A DNA stretch of 33,056 nucleotides, taken from assembly GCA_910578585.1 (NCBI GenBank), contig CAJTRG010000006.1, positions 1-33,056 on the forward strand, read 5' to 3'. The stretch is from an uncultured Mailhella sp. Its GTDB lineage: Bacteria; Desulfobacterota; Desulfovibrionia; Desulfovibrionales; Desulfovibrionaceae. The position numbers were made by a program, and so were the translations under genes. The notes below the pieces were generated by a model. That model worked only from the letters and a program-made list of their open reading frames with translations, was not told where the DNA came from and searched no databases. Shown piece after piece: positions 8,316-15,682 of the stretch (its first letter is position 1; every line of letters begins with the position of its first letter).

Positions 8316-9236
8316 TTATTTCCTTTTATGTTTGGCTCGGGATTTTTCTGCTTTGGCTTTGAGCCTAGCCTTTTCCTGTTCAGCTTTCTTTTGGGCTTCG
8401 CGTTCTCTGGCCACAGCACCGCGCTTGGTACGGATTTTCTTGGGCTTTGCCGGCTCGTCAGCAGGATTTGCTGACTGTTCTTCCTGCCCTGCCTGAACAT
8501 CTGGTTCAAGCGGCTCTTCGGAAAGTATTTCTATGTTTATGCCCACAACTTCATAAACGGGATTTTTGTTTTCTTCCTGAATTTCTTCCACAGGATGATA
8601 AAATTCTGACTGCTCCGCCACAGAAATGAGTTTTTTCCAGACTTTTTCAAGTCCCATACCGGTTTGCGAAGACACGGCCAGCGGCTCTCCGTGCGGAATA
8701 AGCACAGTCCACTGGCTCACCCGCTCACTGCGTTCTTTTTGCGTGCACTTATCCGCCTTGGTCAAAATCGGAATAATGGGAATTTGGTTGGCAAGAGCAA
8801 AGCGCACCATCATTTTATCTGCTTCCTGTGGCTCTAAACGGCAATCCAACAAAATGGCCACTGCCGCCAGGTTTTCACATTCCACCAAATATTTTTCAAT
8901 GAGATTTGCCCATAATTCCCGTTCAGCCTTGGAGCGCTTTGCATAGCCATAGCCCGGCAAATCCGTCAAATAAAAGCCCTGCGGCTCAACTTTATACAAA
9001 TTCACTGACCGGGTTTTGCCCGGCGTTGCGCTGACTTTTGCCAGCTGTCTGCGGCGGGCAAGCGCATTTATGAGCGAAGATTTCCCCACATTGGAACGCC
9101 CTGCAAGGGCAATATGCGCAAAATCCGGTGCAGCATTTTTGAGCTGCGCCAAGGTATACAGGGTTTGTTCCAGCACGAGTTGGGGGAATTTAAAGACTTC
9201 TAATTCATTTGATTTTATGCTATCATTACTCATCAT
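8316..9236 (-). CDS. engB: Ribosome biogenesis GTPase EngB/YsxC with a charged C-terminal extension
   Basis: Essential GTPase of large-subunit assembly. G motifs are complete: GRSNVGKS at 46-53 (G1), TPGKT at 71-75 (G2), DLPGYG at 92-97 (G3), TKAD at 159-162 (G4) and SSQTG (G5). The GTPase ends near residue 210, the normal size of the family. About 95 more residues follow, first acidic (Glu/Pro-rich) and then strongly basic with Lys/Arg/Ala repeats, ending KHKRK. The last codons carry the ribosome binding site of the helicase gene, so the two are likely coupled. Two adjacent ATGs (9236, 9233) could serve as start, with only a weak site upstream. Confidence 0.94.
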   Translation of the reverse strand: MMSNDSIKSNELEVFKFPQLVLEQTLYTLAQLKNAAPDFAHIALAGRSNVGKSSLINALARRRQLAKVSATPGKTRSVNLYKVEPQGFYLTDLPGYGYAKRSKAERELWANLIEKYLVECENLAAVAILLDCRLEPQEADKMMVRFALANQIPIIPILTKADKCTQKERSERVSQWTVLIPHGEPLAVSSQTGMGLEKVWKKLISVAEQSEFYHPVEEIQEENKNPVYEVVGINIEILSEEPLEPDVQAGQEEQSANPADEPAKPKKIRTKRGAVAREREAQKKAEQEKARLKAKAEKSRAKHKRK

Positions 9237-9293
9237 TTTTCCATTATGATATAAACAAAATTTAACAGTATGGTATGATTATTTCTTTGAAAT

Positions 9294-9322
9294 TTGAGGA
9301 AAAACAATCATATTTGTATAAT
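9294..9322 (+). promoter_or_regulatory. Sigma-70 promoter for aroQ-efp
   Basis: TTGAGG at 9294-9299 and a perfect TATAAT at 9317-9322 are separated by 17 bases. It sits 40 bases before the aroQ start in the divergent interval with engB. Confidence 0.7.
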
Positions 9323-9362
9323 TTTTATACACTACTTTAAAGCAAAACACAAGGAAGATTTT

Positions 9363-9833
9363 ATGCCGCAAAAAATTTTGATTATCAATGGGCCAAATCT
9401 GGGCAATCTTGGCAAACGTGAGCCTGAAATTTACGGAAATGCCGGCATGGACATTGTTTTTGCCGAGCTTGCGCAAAAGGGTCTTGCGTACGAATATTTT
9501 CAATCCAATCATGAGGGCGAACTCATTGACAGACTGGAGCTTGCCCGCACAGAATTTTTGGAAGGCAAAATTATCGGCATTGTGCTCAACGCCGGAGCCT
9601 TTACCCACACCTCTTTAGCCCTTGCGGACAGCCTTAGCTGGATAAAAGTTCCCTATGTGGAAGTGCACATCAGCAATATTCTGGCGCGCTCAGCGGGTGC
9701 CAAATCCGCAGCAGATACTTTGCGCAGCCAAAGTCTCATTGCAAGCCAATCTATTGGAATTATTGCAGGTTTTGGACTTGACTCTTATGTGCTTGCAGTT
9801 GAGGCACTTATACGTTATAAAACAAAAAATTAA
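9363..9833 (+). CDS. aroQ: 3-dehydroquinate dehydratase, type II
   Basis: Shikimate pathway enzyme converting 3-dehydroquinate to 3-dehydroshikimate. I start at ATG 9363, which follows AAGGAAG; the frame is open further upstream across the promoter. The 156-residue protein has NGPNLGNLGKREPEIYG with catalytic Y24 and R19, N76 and H82 in NAGAFTHTS, and VHISN at 101-105. The segment after the HISN motif (LARSAGAKSAADTLRSQS) is longer than the usual AREEFRxxS loop by about half a dozen residues, so the substrate-arginine region is unusual. It lies 20 bases before efp and is probably cotranscribed with it. Confidence 0.93.
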   Translation: MPQKILIINGPNLGNLGKREPEIYGNAGMDIVFAELAQKGLAYEYFQSNHEGELIDRLELARTEFLEGKIIGIVLNAGAFTHTSLALADSLSWIKVPYVEVHISNILARSAGAKSAADTLRSQSLIASQSIGIIAGFGLDSYVLAVEALIRYKTKN

Positions 9834-9853
9834 CCTTAAAATGAGGAGTAACT

Positions 9854-10411
9854 ATGTATTCCACTACGGATTTTAAACGTGGTCTTAAAATTGAAATTGA
9901 CGGCACACCTTATGAAATTGTCGAATTCCAACACTTTAAACCCGGCAAGGGCGGTGCAATGGTCCGCACCAAACTTCGCAATATTTTAAACGGCCGTGTT
10001 GTTGATAATACATTCCGTTCCGGCGAAAAAGTTGGTCGTCCTGACCTTGAACAACGCGATATGCAATACCTTTATGCTGAAGGTGCTGACCTTGTTTTCA
10101 TGGACATGGTTACCTATGAACAGCTTCATCTTGAAGCCAGCTTCTGCGGAGGCAAAGAACGTTATTTGCAGGAAGCTCAGCAAGTTGCCGTTCTTCTTTA
10201 CAATGGCAAACCCATTGATATTGAAATCCCCATGTCTCTTATCTTGAAAGTTGTGGAAACTGAAGAAGTTGCAAAGGGCGATACTGTCAACAATATCACC
10301 AAACCTGCAAAACTTGAAACAGGCATTGTGATTCAAGTTCCTGCGTTTGTAAAAGTTGGCGATAAAGTCAAAGTTAATACAGAAACCGGCGAATATATCG
10401 GCCGCGAATAA
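9854..10411 (+). CDS. efp: Translation elongation factor P
   Basis: Binds stalled ribosomes and promotes peptide bonds at proline stretches. The 185-residue length is typical. The N-terminal KOW-like domain displays the tip loop PGKGGA with the modifiable lysine K32. The C-terminal OB domain ends in KVNTETGEYIGRE, matching the family signature. A strong GAGGAG site precedes the ATG. No EpmA, EpmB or other lysine-modifying enzyme is encoded in the window, so the modification, if any, cannot be judged here. Confidence 0.97.
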   Translation: MYSTTDFKRGLKIEIDGTPYEIVEFQHFKPGKGGAMVRTKLRNILNGRVVDNTFRSGEKVGRPDLEQRDMQYLYAEGADLVFMDMVTYEQLHLEASFCGGKERYLQEAQQVAVLLYNGKPIDIEIPMSLILKVVETEEVAKGDTVNNITKPAKLETGIVIQVPAFVKVGDKVKVNTETGEYIGRE

Positions 10412-10447
10412 AACTGAACAATTCATATATTCTATATAGATAAATGA

Positions 10448-10476
10448 GGAAAAGGGTTTTTCCCTTTCCTTCTTTT
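10448..10476 (+). terminator. Probable terminator after efp
   Basis: GGAAAAGGG (10448-10456), a T5 loop, and CCCTTTCC (10462-10469) form a hairpin with one bulge, followed by a T-rich tract. It lies between efp and ftsK, so ftsK may be reached by read-through. Confidence 0.55.
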
Positions 10477-10535
10477 ACTATTCTTTTTGGAGAAATCGTA
10501 CGCGTAATACCCGGCATTTACGTGAGCTTTTAGGC

Positions 10536-12872
10536 TTGCTCTTTTTGTTTTTAAGCCTGTTAATTGGGATTAGCCTCTGGAGTTATAATATCAACGACCC
10601 CACGCTGAATCAGTCTATCAGTGCGTCCCATGAAATAAAGAACTATGCCGGCACCTTTGGCGCGTATCTCTCCGGTTTTCTGAACGATTTCTTTGGCATT
10701 GCCTCCTATATCTGGGTGCTGTTTTTCTTTGGCATGGGCATGGGCTTCATTACCCGCTGGGTAATTATTCCCTGGTACAGCATACTGGGCTATATTATTT
10801 TAACCCTTTGCTTTATTACATTGGCGGAAGCGGTAACCCTTGGCATTGGTGACATTCAGGGCGGCGGCTTTTGCGGTGCCTGGCTTTACGCCACCTTTCA
10901 CCTTTATTTCAACCCCATTGGCAGTGCCTTTATTTGGCTTTTTTGCCTGATGATAGGCATTGAGCTTTGTTTCCATGTTTCCTGGGTCAATCTTTTCAGC
11001 AAAATTATTGGAATTTTCCTGCGGGCAAAGAATTTAGCTCCCCATAAGAAAGATGAGGAAGAAGAAAACGATATCTATTTCAAGCCTGAAACAGAAGATC
11101 CCAAAGAAGAAAAGAAAAAATCCAAAAATTCTTTCAGCATCTCCTTCAGAAATCCTTTCAAAAAGGAAAAGCCGGCTGAAGAAAGCGGCAGCGAAGATGA
11201 ACCTCTTGATCTGTATGATGAAGTCGAAGATTTTCCCGCTTATGAACCCACGGAAAGTGACCCCTTGGGATTGAAGCAAAGTCCGCTTCCTCTTTTAGAT
11301 GCTGACGATGAGAACAGCGAAGAAGCCAAAGAAAATAAGGACGAGAAAAAAGAAGAAGAAAAACCTAAGAAAAAAGGGTTTTGGTCTTTCTTTTCTGATG
11401 ATGATAAAGAAGAAGCCATAAACAGCGACTTGCCTTCCATAGATTTACTTTCCCCTGTTCCGGAACAAAAAGATGCGCCTTCCAAAGCAAGTCTTGAAGA
11501 AAAAGGCAAAAAGCTTATTGAATGTCTTGCGGACTTCAAAGTTGAAGGAAAAATCGCTGAAATTCTGCCCGGCCCTGTGGTCACCATGTATGAGGTGCGC
11601 CCCGGACGAGGCGTCAAAGCTTTGCAGTTTGAACGCTGTGCCAAAGAAATTGCCATGGCAATCAAAGCGGTTGCCGTGCGCGTGCAGGCTCCTATCCCCG
11701 GTACAGACACCGTGGGCATTGAAGTGCCTAACGACAAACGCCAGCTTGTCAGCTTCAAAGAGATCATTGAGCATGATAGCTTTGCCAATTCCAAGTCCAA
11801 ACTCACTCTGGGCCTTGGCAAAGATATTTTCGGAACTCCCGTCAATGCAAAAATGGAAGACATGCCTCACTTGCTGGTGGCTGGTGCAACCGGCGCCGGC
11901 AAAAGCGTCTGCCTCAATTCCATTATTTTGAGCATACTCTATAAAGCACAGCCCCATGAAGTGCAAATGCTGCTCATTGACCCTAAGCGGGTTGAACTTT
12001 CCATGTATAACGGACTTCCGCACCTTGTGCACCCTGTGGTTACAGACATGGATCTGGCCAGAAACGCACTGTTGTGGGCTGTTGATGAAATGGATCAGCG
12101 CTACAAGCTCTTTGAAAATTTCGGCATGCGCAATATTACAGAATACAACGCCTTTGTGCGCAAAAATAAAGATAAGGAACCAAGCAATAATCTTGTGGAA
12201 AAGCTCAAGGCTCTTGATACTGAAAAATTACAGGAGCTGCCCTTCATTATAATTATTGTGGATGAGCTTGCTGACCTTATGATGCAAAAAGGCAAAGAAG
12301 TGGAATTACAGCTTGTGCGCCTCGGCCAGCTTGCCCGCGCTGCCGGCATGCACCTTATTCTTGCCACCCAGCGCCCCAGTGTGGATGTTATCACCGGCCT
12401 TATCAAAAATAACTTCCCTGCCCGCATAGCCTTCCAGGTTTCCAGCGTTTTTGACTCCCGCACCATTTTAGACAGCGCCGGAGCAGAAGCTTTGCTTGGC
12501 AAGGGCGATATGCTCTTCAAGCCGCGTTCCGGCGGTTTGCAGCGTATTCACGGTGCTTTTGTCACCGAAGATGAAGTGCGTGCTGTTGCAGATTTTTGGA
12601 AAAAGCAGGCAGAGCCAAAATATAAAATTGATTTTAATAGTTACGGCGAAACTGCTCCTGAACCGGATTTTGATGATGAAGACATTGAAAATGATAAAAT
12701 GTACGATTCTATTATCGATTGGCTTGTCGATCAGGACTCTGTCTCTATTTCCGGACTGCAGCGCAGATTCAGAATAGGTTTTCCCCGCGCCGGACGTATT
12801 ATAGACCAGCTGGAACGTGACGGCTACATTGAAGGCCGCTCCGGCGCTAAATCCCGCAAAGTTATTCATTAA
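10536..12872 (+). CDS. ftsK: DNA translocase FtsK
   Basis: Septum-anchored, ATP-driven DNA pump that clears the chromosome terminus and activates XerCD. From TTG 10536 it has 778 residues. About four transmembrane helices lie in the first 155 residues, followed by a long charged linker (Glu/Lys-rich, about 165-300). The motor's alpha/beta domains contain Walker A GATGAGKS near residue 450, Walker B IIIIVDELADLMM and the ATQRPSVDVITGLIKNNFP motif. The last 65 residues form the winged-helix gamma domain that reads KOPS sites. The frame stays open upstream; a GGAG site at 10489-10492 is ideally spaced from an ACG at 10500, which would add MRNTRHLRELLG (reading ACG as Met), typical of FtsK N termini. 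TTG 10536 lacks any binding site, so the true start is probably upstream. Confidence 0.94.
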   Translation: MLFLFLSLLIGISLWSYNINDPTLNQSISASHEIKNYAGTFGAYLSGFLNDFFGIASYIWVLFFFGMGMGFITRWVIIPWYSILGYIILTLCFITLAEAVTLGIGDIQGGGFCGAWLYATFHLYFNPIGSAFIWLFCLMIGIELCFHVSWVNLFSKIIGIFLRAKNLAPHKKDEEEENDIYFKPETEDPKEEKKKSKNSFSISFRNPFKKEKPAEESGSEDEPLDLYDEVEDFPAYEPTESDPLGLKQSPLPLLDADDENSEEAKENKDEKKEEEKPKKKGFWSFFSDDDKEEAINSDLPSIDLLSPVPEQKDAPSKASLEEKGKKLIECLADFKVEGKIAEILPGPVVTMYEVRPGRGVKALQFERCAKEIAMAIKAVAVRVQAPIPGTDTVGIEVPNDKRQLVSFKEIIEHDSFANSKSKLTLGLGKDIFGTPVNAKMEDMPHLLVAGATGAGKSVCLNSIILSILYKAQPHEVQMLLIDPKRVELSMYNGLPHLVHPVVTDMDLARNALLWAVDEMDQRYKLFENFGMRNITEYNAFVRKNKDKEPSNNLVEKLKALDTEKLQELPFIIIIVDELADLMMQKGKEVELQLVRLGQLARAAGMHLILATQRPSVDVITGLIKNNFPARIAFQVSSVFDSRTILDSAGAEALLGKGDMLFKPRSGGLQRIHGAFVTEDEVRAVADFWKKQAEPKYKIDFNSYGETAPEPDFDDEDIENDKMYDSIIDWLVDQDSVSISGLQRRFRIGFPRAGRIIDQLERDGYIEGRSGAKSRKVIH

Positions 12873-12890
12873 AACGTTTTTATTTTTCTT

Positions 12891-12909
12891 GGGGGAAATT
12901 ATCTCCCCC
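12891..12909. repeat. G/C-rich hairpin, palindrome family B
   Basis: GGGGGA (12891-12896) pairs with TCCCCC (12904-12909) just after ftsK. Its reverse complement resembles the hairpin at 17038-17062, including the neighbouring G5 run and the AAGAAAAA flank. No T-tract follows on the plus strand, so a terminator role is uncertain. Confidence 0.5.
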
Positions 12910-12946
12910 ACCCCCCTAAACGCAAAACTGTTAGTGAAATCTTAAC

Positions 12947-12975
12947 TTGACAATGAAGCGTGTTAAGCATAATAA
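12947..12975 (+). promoter_or_regulatory. Sigma-70 promoter of rpoZ
   Basis: A consensus TTGACA at 12947-12952 and TAATAA at 12970-12975 are spaced by exactly 17 bases, about 70 bases before the rpoZ start codon. Confidence 0.8.
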
Positions 12976-13044
12976 TTTTATTCTTTCATTGATTAATACC
13001 CAAATTTGGGCACTCATAAACCACTTTTACTAAGTGAGGAAAAC

Positions 13045-13290
13045 ATGGCTCGTATTACTATTGAAGATTGTCAGGAACGTATCAATAACCGTTTTTTACT
13101 CGTGCAAATGGCAATTAAACGCGTGCACCAATTCCGTCAGGGCTATGAACCCCTTATCCCTACAAAGAACAAAGAATGCGTAACTGCTCTTCGTGAAATT
13201 GCAGCCGGCAAGATTCTTCCGGAAAACCTTGATTACTATACCCCTGTTCGTGAAGGCGAAGATTTACAAAAAAATCTTATTGACGATTAA
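13045..13290 (+). CDS. rpoZ: RNA polymerase omega subunit
   Basis: Small subunit that helps fold and assemble the beta' subunit. The 81-residue product begins MARITIEDC, has the family's NRFLLVQMAIKRVHQF helix, and ends in an acidic tail. I choose ATG 13045 because GTGAGGA precedes it; the frame opens upstream at TTG 13006, but that region holds the leader. It is preceded by its own sigma-70 promoter and followed after 122 bases by dnaJ on the same strand, with no clear terminator between them. Confidence 0.94.
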   Translation: MARITIEDCQERINNRFLLVQMAIKRVHQFRQGYEPLIPTKNKECVTALREIAAGKILPENLDYYTPVREGEDLQKNLIDD

Positions 13291-13412
13291 AAATTCATGC
13301 TTATATGTATTGGATAGTCCAATGCATCATTGCTTTTTGCAATATATGATGTCGACTGCGTGCAAACAAGGTCGGCATTGTTTTGTTCACAGCCTAAAAC
13401 CTTAGTATCAAC
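13291..13412 (+). other. Structured interval between rpoZ and dnaJ
   Basis: The interval contains a perfect hairpin ATTGGA-TAG-TCCAAT near 13311 and a second imperfect one (CATCA-TTGC-TTTTT-GCAA-TATATGATG) just after it. There is no HrcA CIRCE operator and only a poor ribosome binding site before the dnaJ ATG. Confidence 0.4.
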
Positions 13413-14516
13413 ATGAGTAAAAGAGATTATTACGAAGTTCTTGGGGTTGACCGCTCAGCCAGCGCTGAAGAAATCAAAAAAGCCTATCGTAAAATTGCTT
13501 TTGAAAACCACCCCGACAGAAACCCTGATGATAAAGAAGCAGAAGCCCGCTTCAAAGAAGCGGCCGAAGCCTACGACGTTTTGCGCGACAGTGAAAAACG
13601 AGCCCATTACGACAGATTCGGCCATAGTGATTTTGGCAATAATTTTGGCGGCTTCACCAATGAAGATATTTTCTCCCAATTTGGGGATATTTTTGAAAAC
13701 CTCTTTGGCTTTGGCGGCGGTGCCCGTTCCCAAAACAGACCAACCGTGGGCGATGATTTACGCTATAATCTGAAAATTACCTTCCGTCAGGCTGCCAAGG
13801 GTGACGATGTTCGCCTGACCATCCCCCGCACTGCCACCTGTCCGGACTGTAAGGGAAGCGGCGCAGCAGAAGGAAGCAAAAAAGAAACCTGTTCCCAGTG
13901 TAATGGCGTGGGACAAGTTTTTGTGCAGCAGGGTCCATTCCGTTTTGCCAGCACCTGCCCAAAATGTCAGGGCAAAGGAACTATTATTTCCAAGCCTTGC
14001 CCGCGCTGTAAGGGTGACGGACAAGTTCAGGAAAAACGCGAGCTTACTGTGCACGTTCCTGCCGGTGTATACGACGGCGCTCGTCTTCGCCTGCGCGGTG
14101 AAGGGGAAGCCGGCAGAAACGGCGGCCCCAACGGCGATTTATATGTAGTTATTCATATTGAAGCTGATCAGGTTTTCGACCGTGACGGGCAAAACCTTAT
14201 TTACAGCACAAAAATTCCTTTCACCAAGGCCAGCCTTGGCGCGAAGATCAAAGTTCCTACTCTGGATGAAGAAATTGAATTTGAAGTGCCAAAAGGCACC
14301 CAAAGCGGCGCCATTTATCAGGTCAAGGGCAAGGGCCTGCCGTACCCCGGCGAAAAACGCGCCGGCGATTTGCTCATTGAAGTGATTGTGGAAACCCCAA
14401 CCAAACTGACCGCCGAACAAACGGAACTCATGCAGGCTCTCGATAACCTCTTTGATAAGCAAGACCAAAAACTCTCTTCCAAAATCAAGAAGAAAATCAA
14501 AGATATCTTAAACTAA
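13413..14516 (+). CDS. dnaJ: Chaperone DnaJ (Hsp40)
   Basis: DnaK co-chaperone that stimulates ATP hydrolysis and delivers unfolded clients. The 367-residue type-I architecture is complete. The J domain has HPD at 33-35, followed by a Gly/Phe-rich region (about 70-110). Four zinc-binding repeats are visible, CPDCKGSG, CSQCNGVG, CPKCQGKG and CPRCKGDG (about 143-205), then the C-terminal client-binding domains. dnaK and grpE are not in the window. The start has little Shine-Dalgarno complementarity, and an intrinsic terminator follows the stop. Confidence 0.96.
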   Translation: MSKRDYYEVLGVDRSASAEEIKKAYRKIAFENHPDRNPDDKEAEARFKEAAEAYDVLRDSEKRAHYDRFGHSDFGNNFGGFTNEDIFSQFGDIFENLFGFGGGARSQNRPTVGDDLRYNLKITFRQAAKGDDVRLTIPRTATCPDCKGSGAAEGSKKETCSQCNGVGQVFVQQGPFRFASTCPKCQGKGTIISKPCPRCKGDGQVQEKRELTVHVPAGVYDGARLRLRGEGEAGRNGGPNGDLYVVIHIEADQVFDRDGQNLIYSTKIPFTKASLGAKIKVPTLDEEIEFEVPKGTQSGAIYQVKGKGLPYPGEKRAGDLLIEVIVETPTKLTAEQTELMQALDNLFDKQDQKLSSKIKKKIKDILN

Positions 14517-14539
14517 TTTCGCCATATACCATACTTACT

Positions 14540-14576
14540 AAGCCCATTATATGAATTTTCTATAGTGGGCTTTTTT
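14540..14576 (+). terminator. Intrinsic terminator of dnaJ
   Basis: AAGCCCATTATA (14540-14551) pairs with TATAGTGGGCTT (14561-14572) with one mismatch, followed by six T residues (14571-14576). Confidence 0.85.
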
Positions 14577-14613
14577 ATGATTTTCTTTTATAAAATTTAT
14601 TTCTCTTTATCAT

Positions 14614-14642
14614 TTACAAATCAATTCAATTGTATTACAAAT
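14614..14642 (+). promoter_or_regulatory. Candidate autoregulatory operator of the toxin-antitoxin operon
   Basis: Two exact TTACAAAT repeats (14614-14621, 14635-14642) flank the palindrome CAATT-C-AATTG (14622-14632), starting 58 bases before the antitoxin ATG. Symmetric sites in this position are normal for ribbon-helix-helix antitoxins that repress their own operon. Binding is inferred. Confidence 0.45.
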
Positions 14643-14671
14643 ATCATATAAATCCATACAAGGAAAAATAT

Positions 14672-14938
14672 ATGTCACAAAGTCAAGTTGTACAAGCTCG
14701 TATCAATAAAGAAATAAAAGAAGAAGCAAGCGCCGTTCTTGCCAATTTTGGTTTATCCATTTCCGATATTATCAGAATTGTTTTAACCCGCGTTGCCCAC
14801 GAAAAAGCTGTTCCGGCAGCACTTTTTACCTCTAATCCGGAAACATTGCGTGCTCTTTATGAAGTTGAAACCAATAAAACCCATTCTGCCCCCTCTCTGG
14901 AAGCCATGTTTCAGAAATTAAACAGTGATGATGAATAA
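14672..14938 (+). CDS. dinJ: RelB/DinJ-family antitoxin
   Basis: Antitoxin that neutralises the toxin encoded next and represses the operon. The 88-residue product starts MSQSQVVQARINKEIKEEA, the beta-strand and helix pattern of a ribbon-helix-helix DNA-binding domain, followed by LSISDIIRIVLTRVAHEKAVPAAL as in RelB/DinJ proteins. The acidic C-terminal tail is the expected toxin-binding part. I take ATG 14672, which follows AAGGAA; an earlier in-frame ATG at 14630 has none. The last codons overlap the start of the toxin gene. Confidence 0.87.
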   Translation: MSQSQVVQARINKEIKEEASAVLANFGLSISDIIRIVLTRVAHEKAVPAALFTSNPETLRALYEVETNKTHSAPSLEAMFQKLNSDDE

Positions 14939-15206
14939 GCCTATTCAATGGACAAGCTCATTCAAAAAAGATTATAAACGGAAAAAGAAGAAGAACTCTC
15001 AGCTTGACGCTCTTCTTCTGCCTTTGCTGACAAAGCTCGTCAACAATGAGCCCTTGGAAGAACGCTATCACGACCATTTTCTAACTGGTGATAAGAAAGG
15101 ATACAAGGATTGCCATATCCAGCCTGATTTAATTCTTATTTTCCAAAAACCAGATTTAGAAACACTTATCCTTCTTAGACTTGGTTCCCATTCAGAAGTA
15201 TTTTAA
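14931..15206 (+). CDS. yafQ: YafQ-family mRNA interferase toxin
   Basis: RelE-fold ribonuclease that cuts mRNA on the ribosome. From ATG 14931 (91 residues) the active-site set aligns with E. coli YafQ almost position for position: H49, H62 in YKDCHI, D66 in QPD, H87 and F91 in LGSHSEVF. A lysine-rich stretch (KRKKKKN) near the N terminus fits RNA binding. GTG 14925 and ATG 14928 are alternative starts in the same frame, all inside the antitoxin's last codons, so translation is coupled. Active-site residues are intact, so the toxin looks functional. Confidence 0.88.
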   Translation: MNKPIQWTSSFKKDYKRKKKKNSQLDALLLPLLTKLVNNEPLEERYHDHFLTGDKKGYKDCHIQPDLILIFQKPDLETLILLRLGSHSEVF

Positions 15207-15236
15207 AACAAAATAAACAACTTATTTTCTACGTTT

Positions 15237-15680
15237 TTATTCTTCCCTGTTCTTAATGTTAAACGCATAAAATTTAAATAAAAGAAAAGTAGTTAGTGTT
15301 ATTACGGAAAGGGCTATAAGCTGGCTCAAAATAACGTGCATAGCCAGCCAATGCACAGTAATCGCCAGGGAAACCGCGTTGAGGCAATAGCCAATGAACC
15401 ACGACAGCAAAAAACGTTTATATTCTTTCAGCCAGTTTCCCTTGGTTTTAAACACAAGCAATTTTTGCAGGATAAAAGTAAGAAAAGAAGAAAAACACCA
15501 GGAAGCAAGCAGGCTTATTTGATAATGTTCTGCTCCCAGCACTTTAATAAAGAGCACGTAAAAAATAAAGGAAGCAAACGCGTTGTTTCCCCCTATCAGA
15601 AGAAATCTTAGAATCAGGCGATACTTTTTGATAACCTGTATAATCCGTTCAAGTTTTAAACGTGCTGCTTCCACATTCAT
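15237..15680 (-). CDS. GtrA-like four-helix membrane protein
   Basis: The 147-residue protein has four predicted transmembrane helices at about 23-47, 54-77, 88-111 and 115-138. It carries the RFLLIGGNNAFASFIFYVLF pattern of the GtrA/DPMS1 family, whose members help move lipid-linked sugars across the membrane. No glycosyltransferase or flippase partner is nearby. It begins two bases after the stop of the aminotransferase gene and is likely cotranscribed with it, though no functional link is known to me. It converges on the toxin gene with about 30 bases between stops. Confidence 0.78.
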   Translation of the reverse strand: MNVEAARLKLERIIQVIKKYRLILRFLLIGGNNAFASFIFYVLFIKVLGAEHYQISLLASWCFSSFLTFILQKLLVFKTKGNWLKEYKRFLLSWFIGYCLNAVSLAITVHWLAMHVILSQLIALSVITLTTFLLFKFYAFNIKNREE

Positions 15681-15682
15681 TT

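Noticed and set aside
13291..13412. CIRCE operator or tRNA gene between rpoZ and dnaJ
   Set aside because: Neither the TTAGCACTC/GAGTGCTAA pair nor a cloverleaf can be found.
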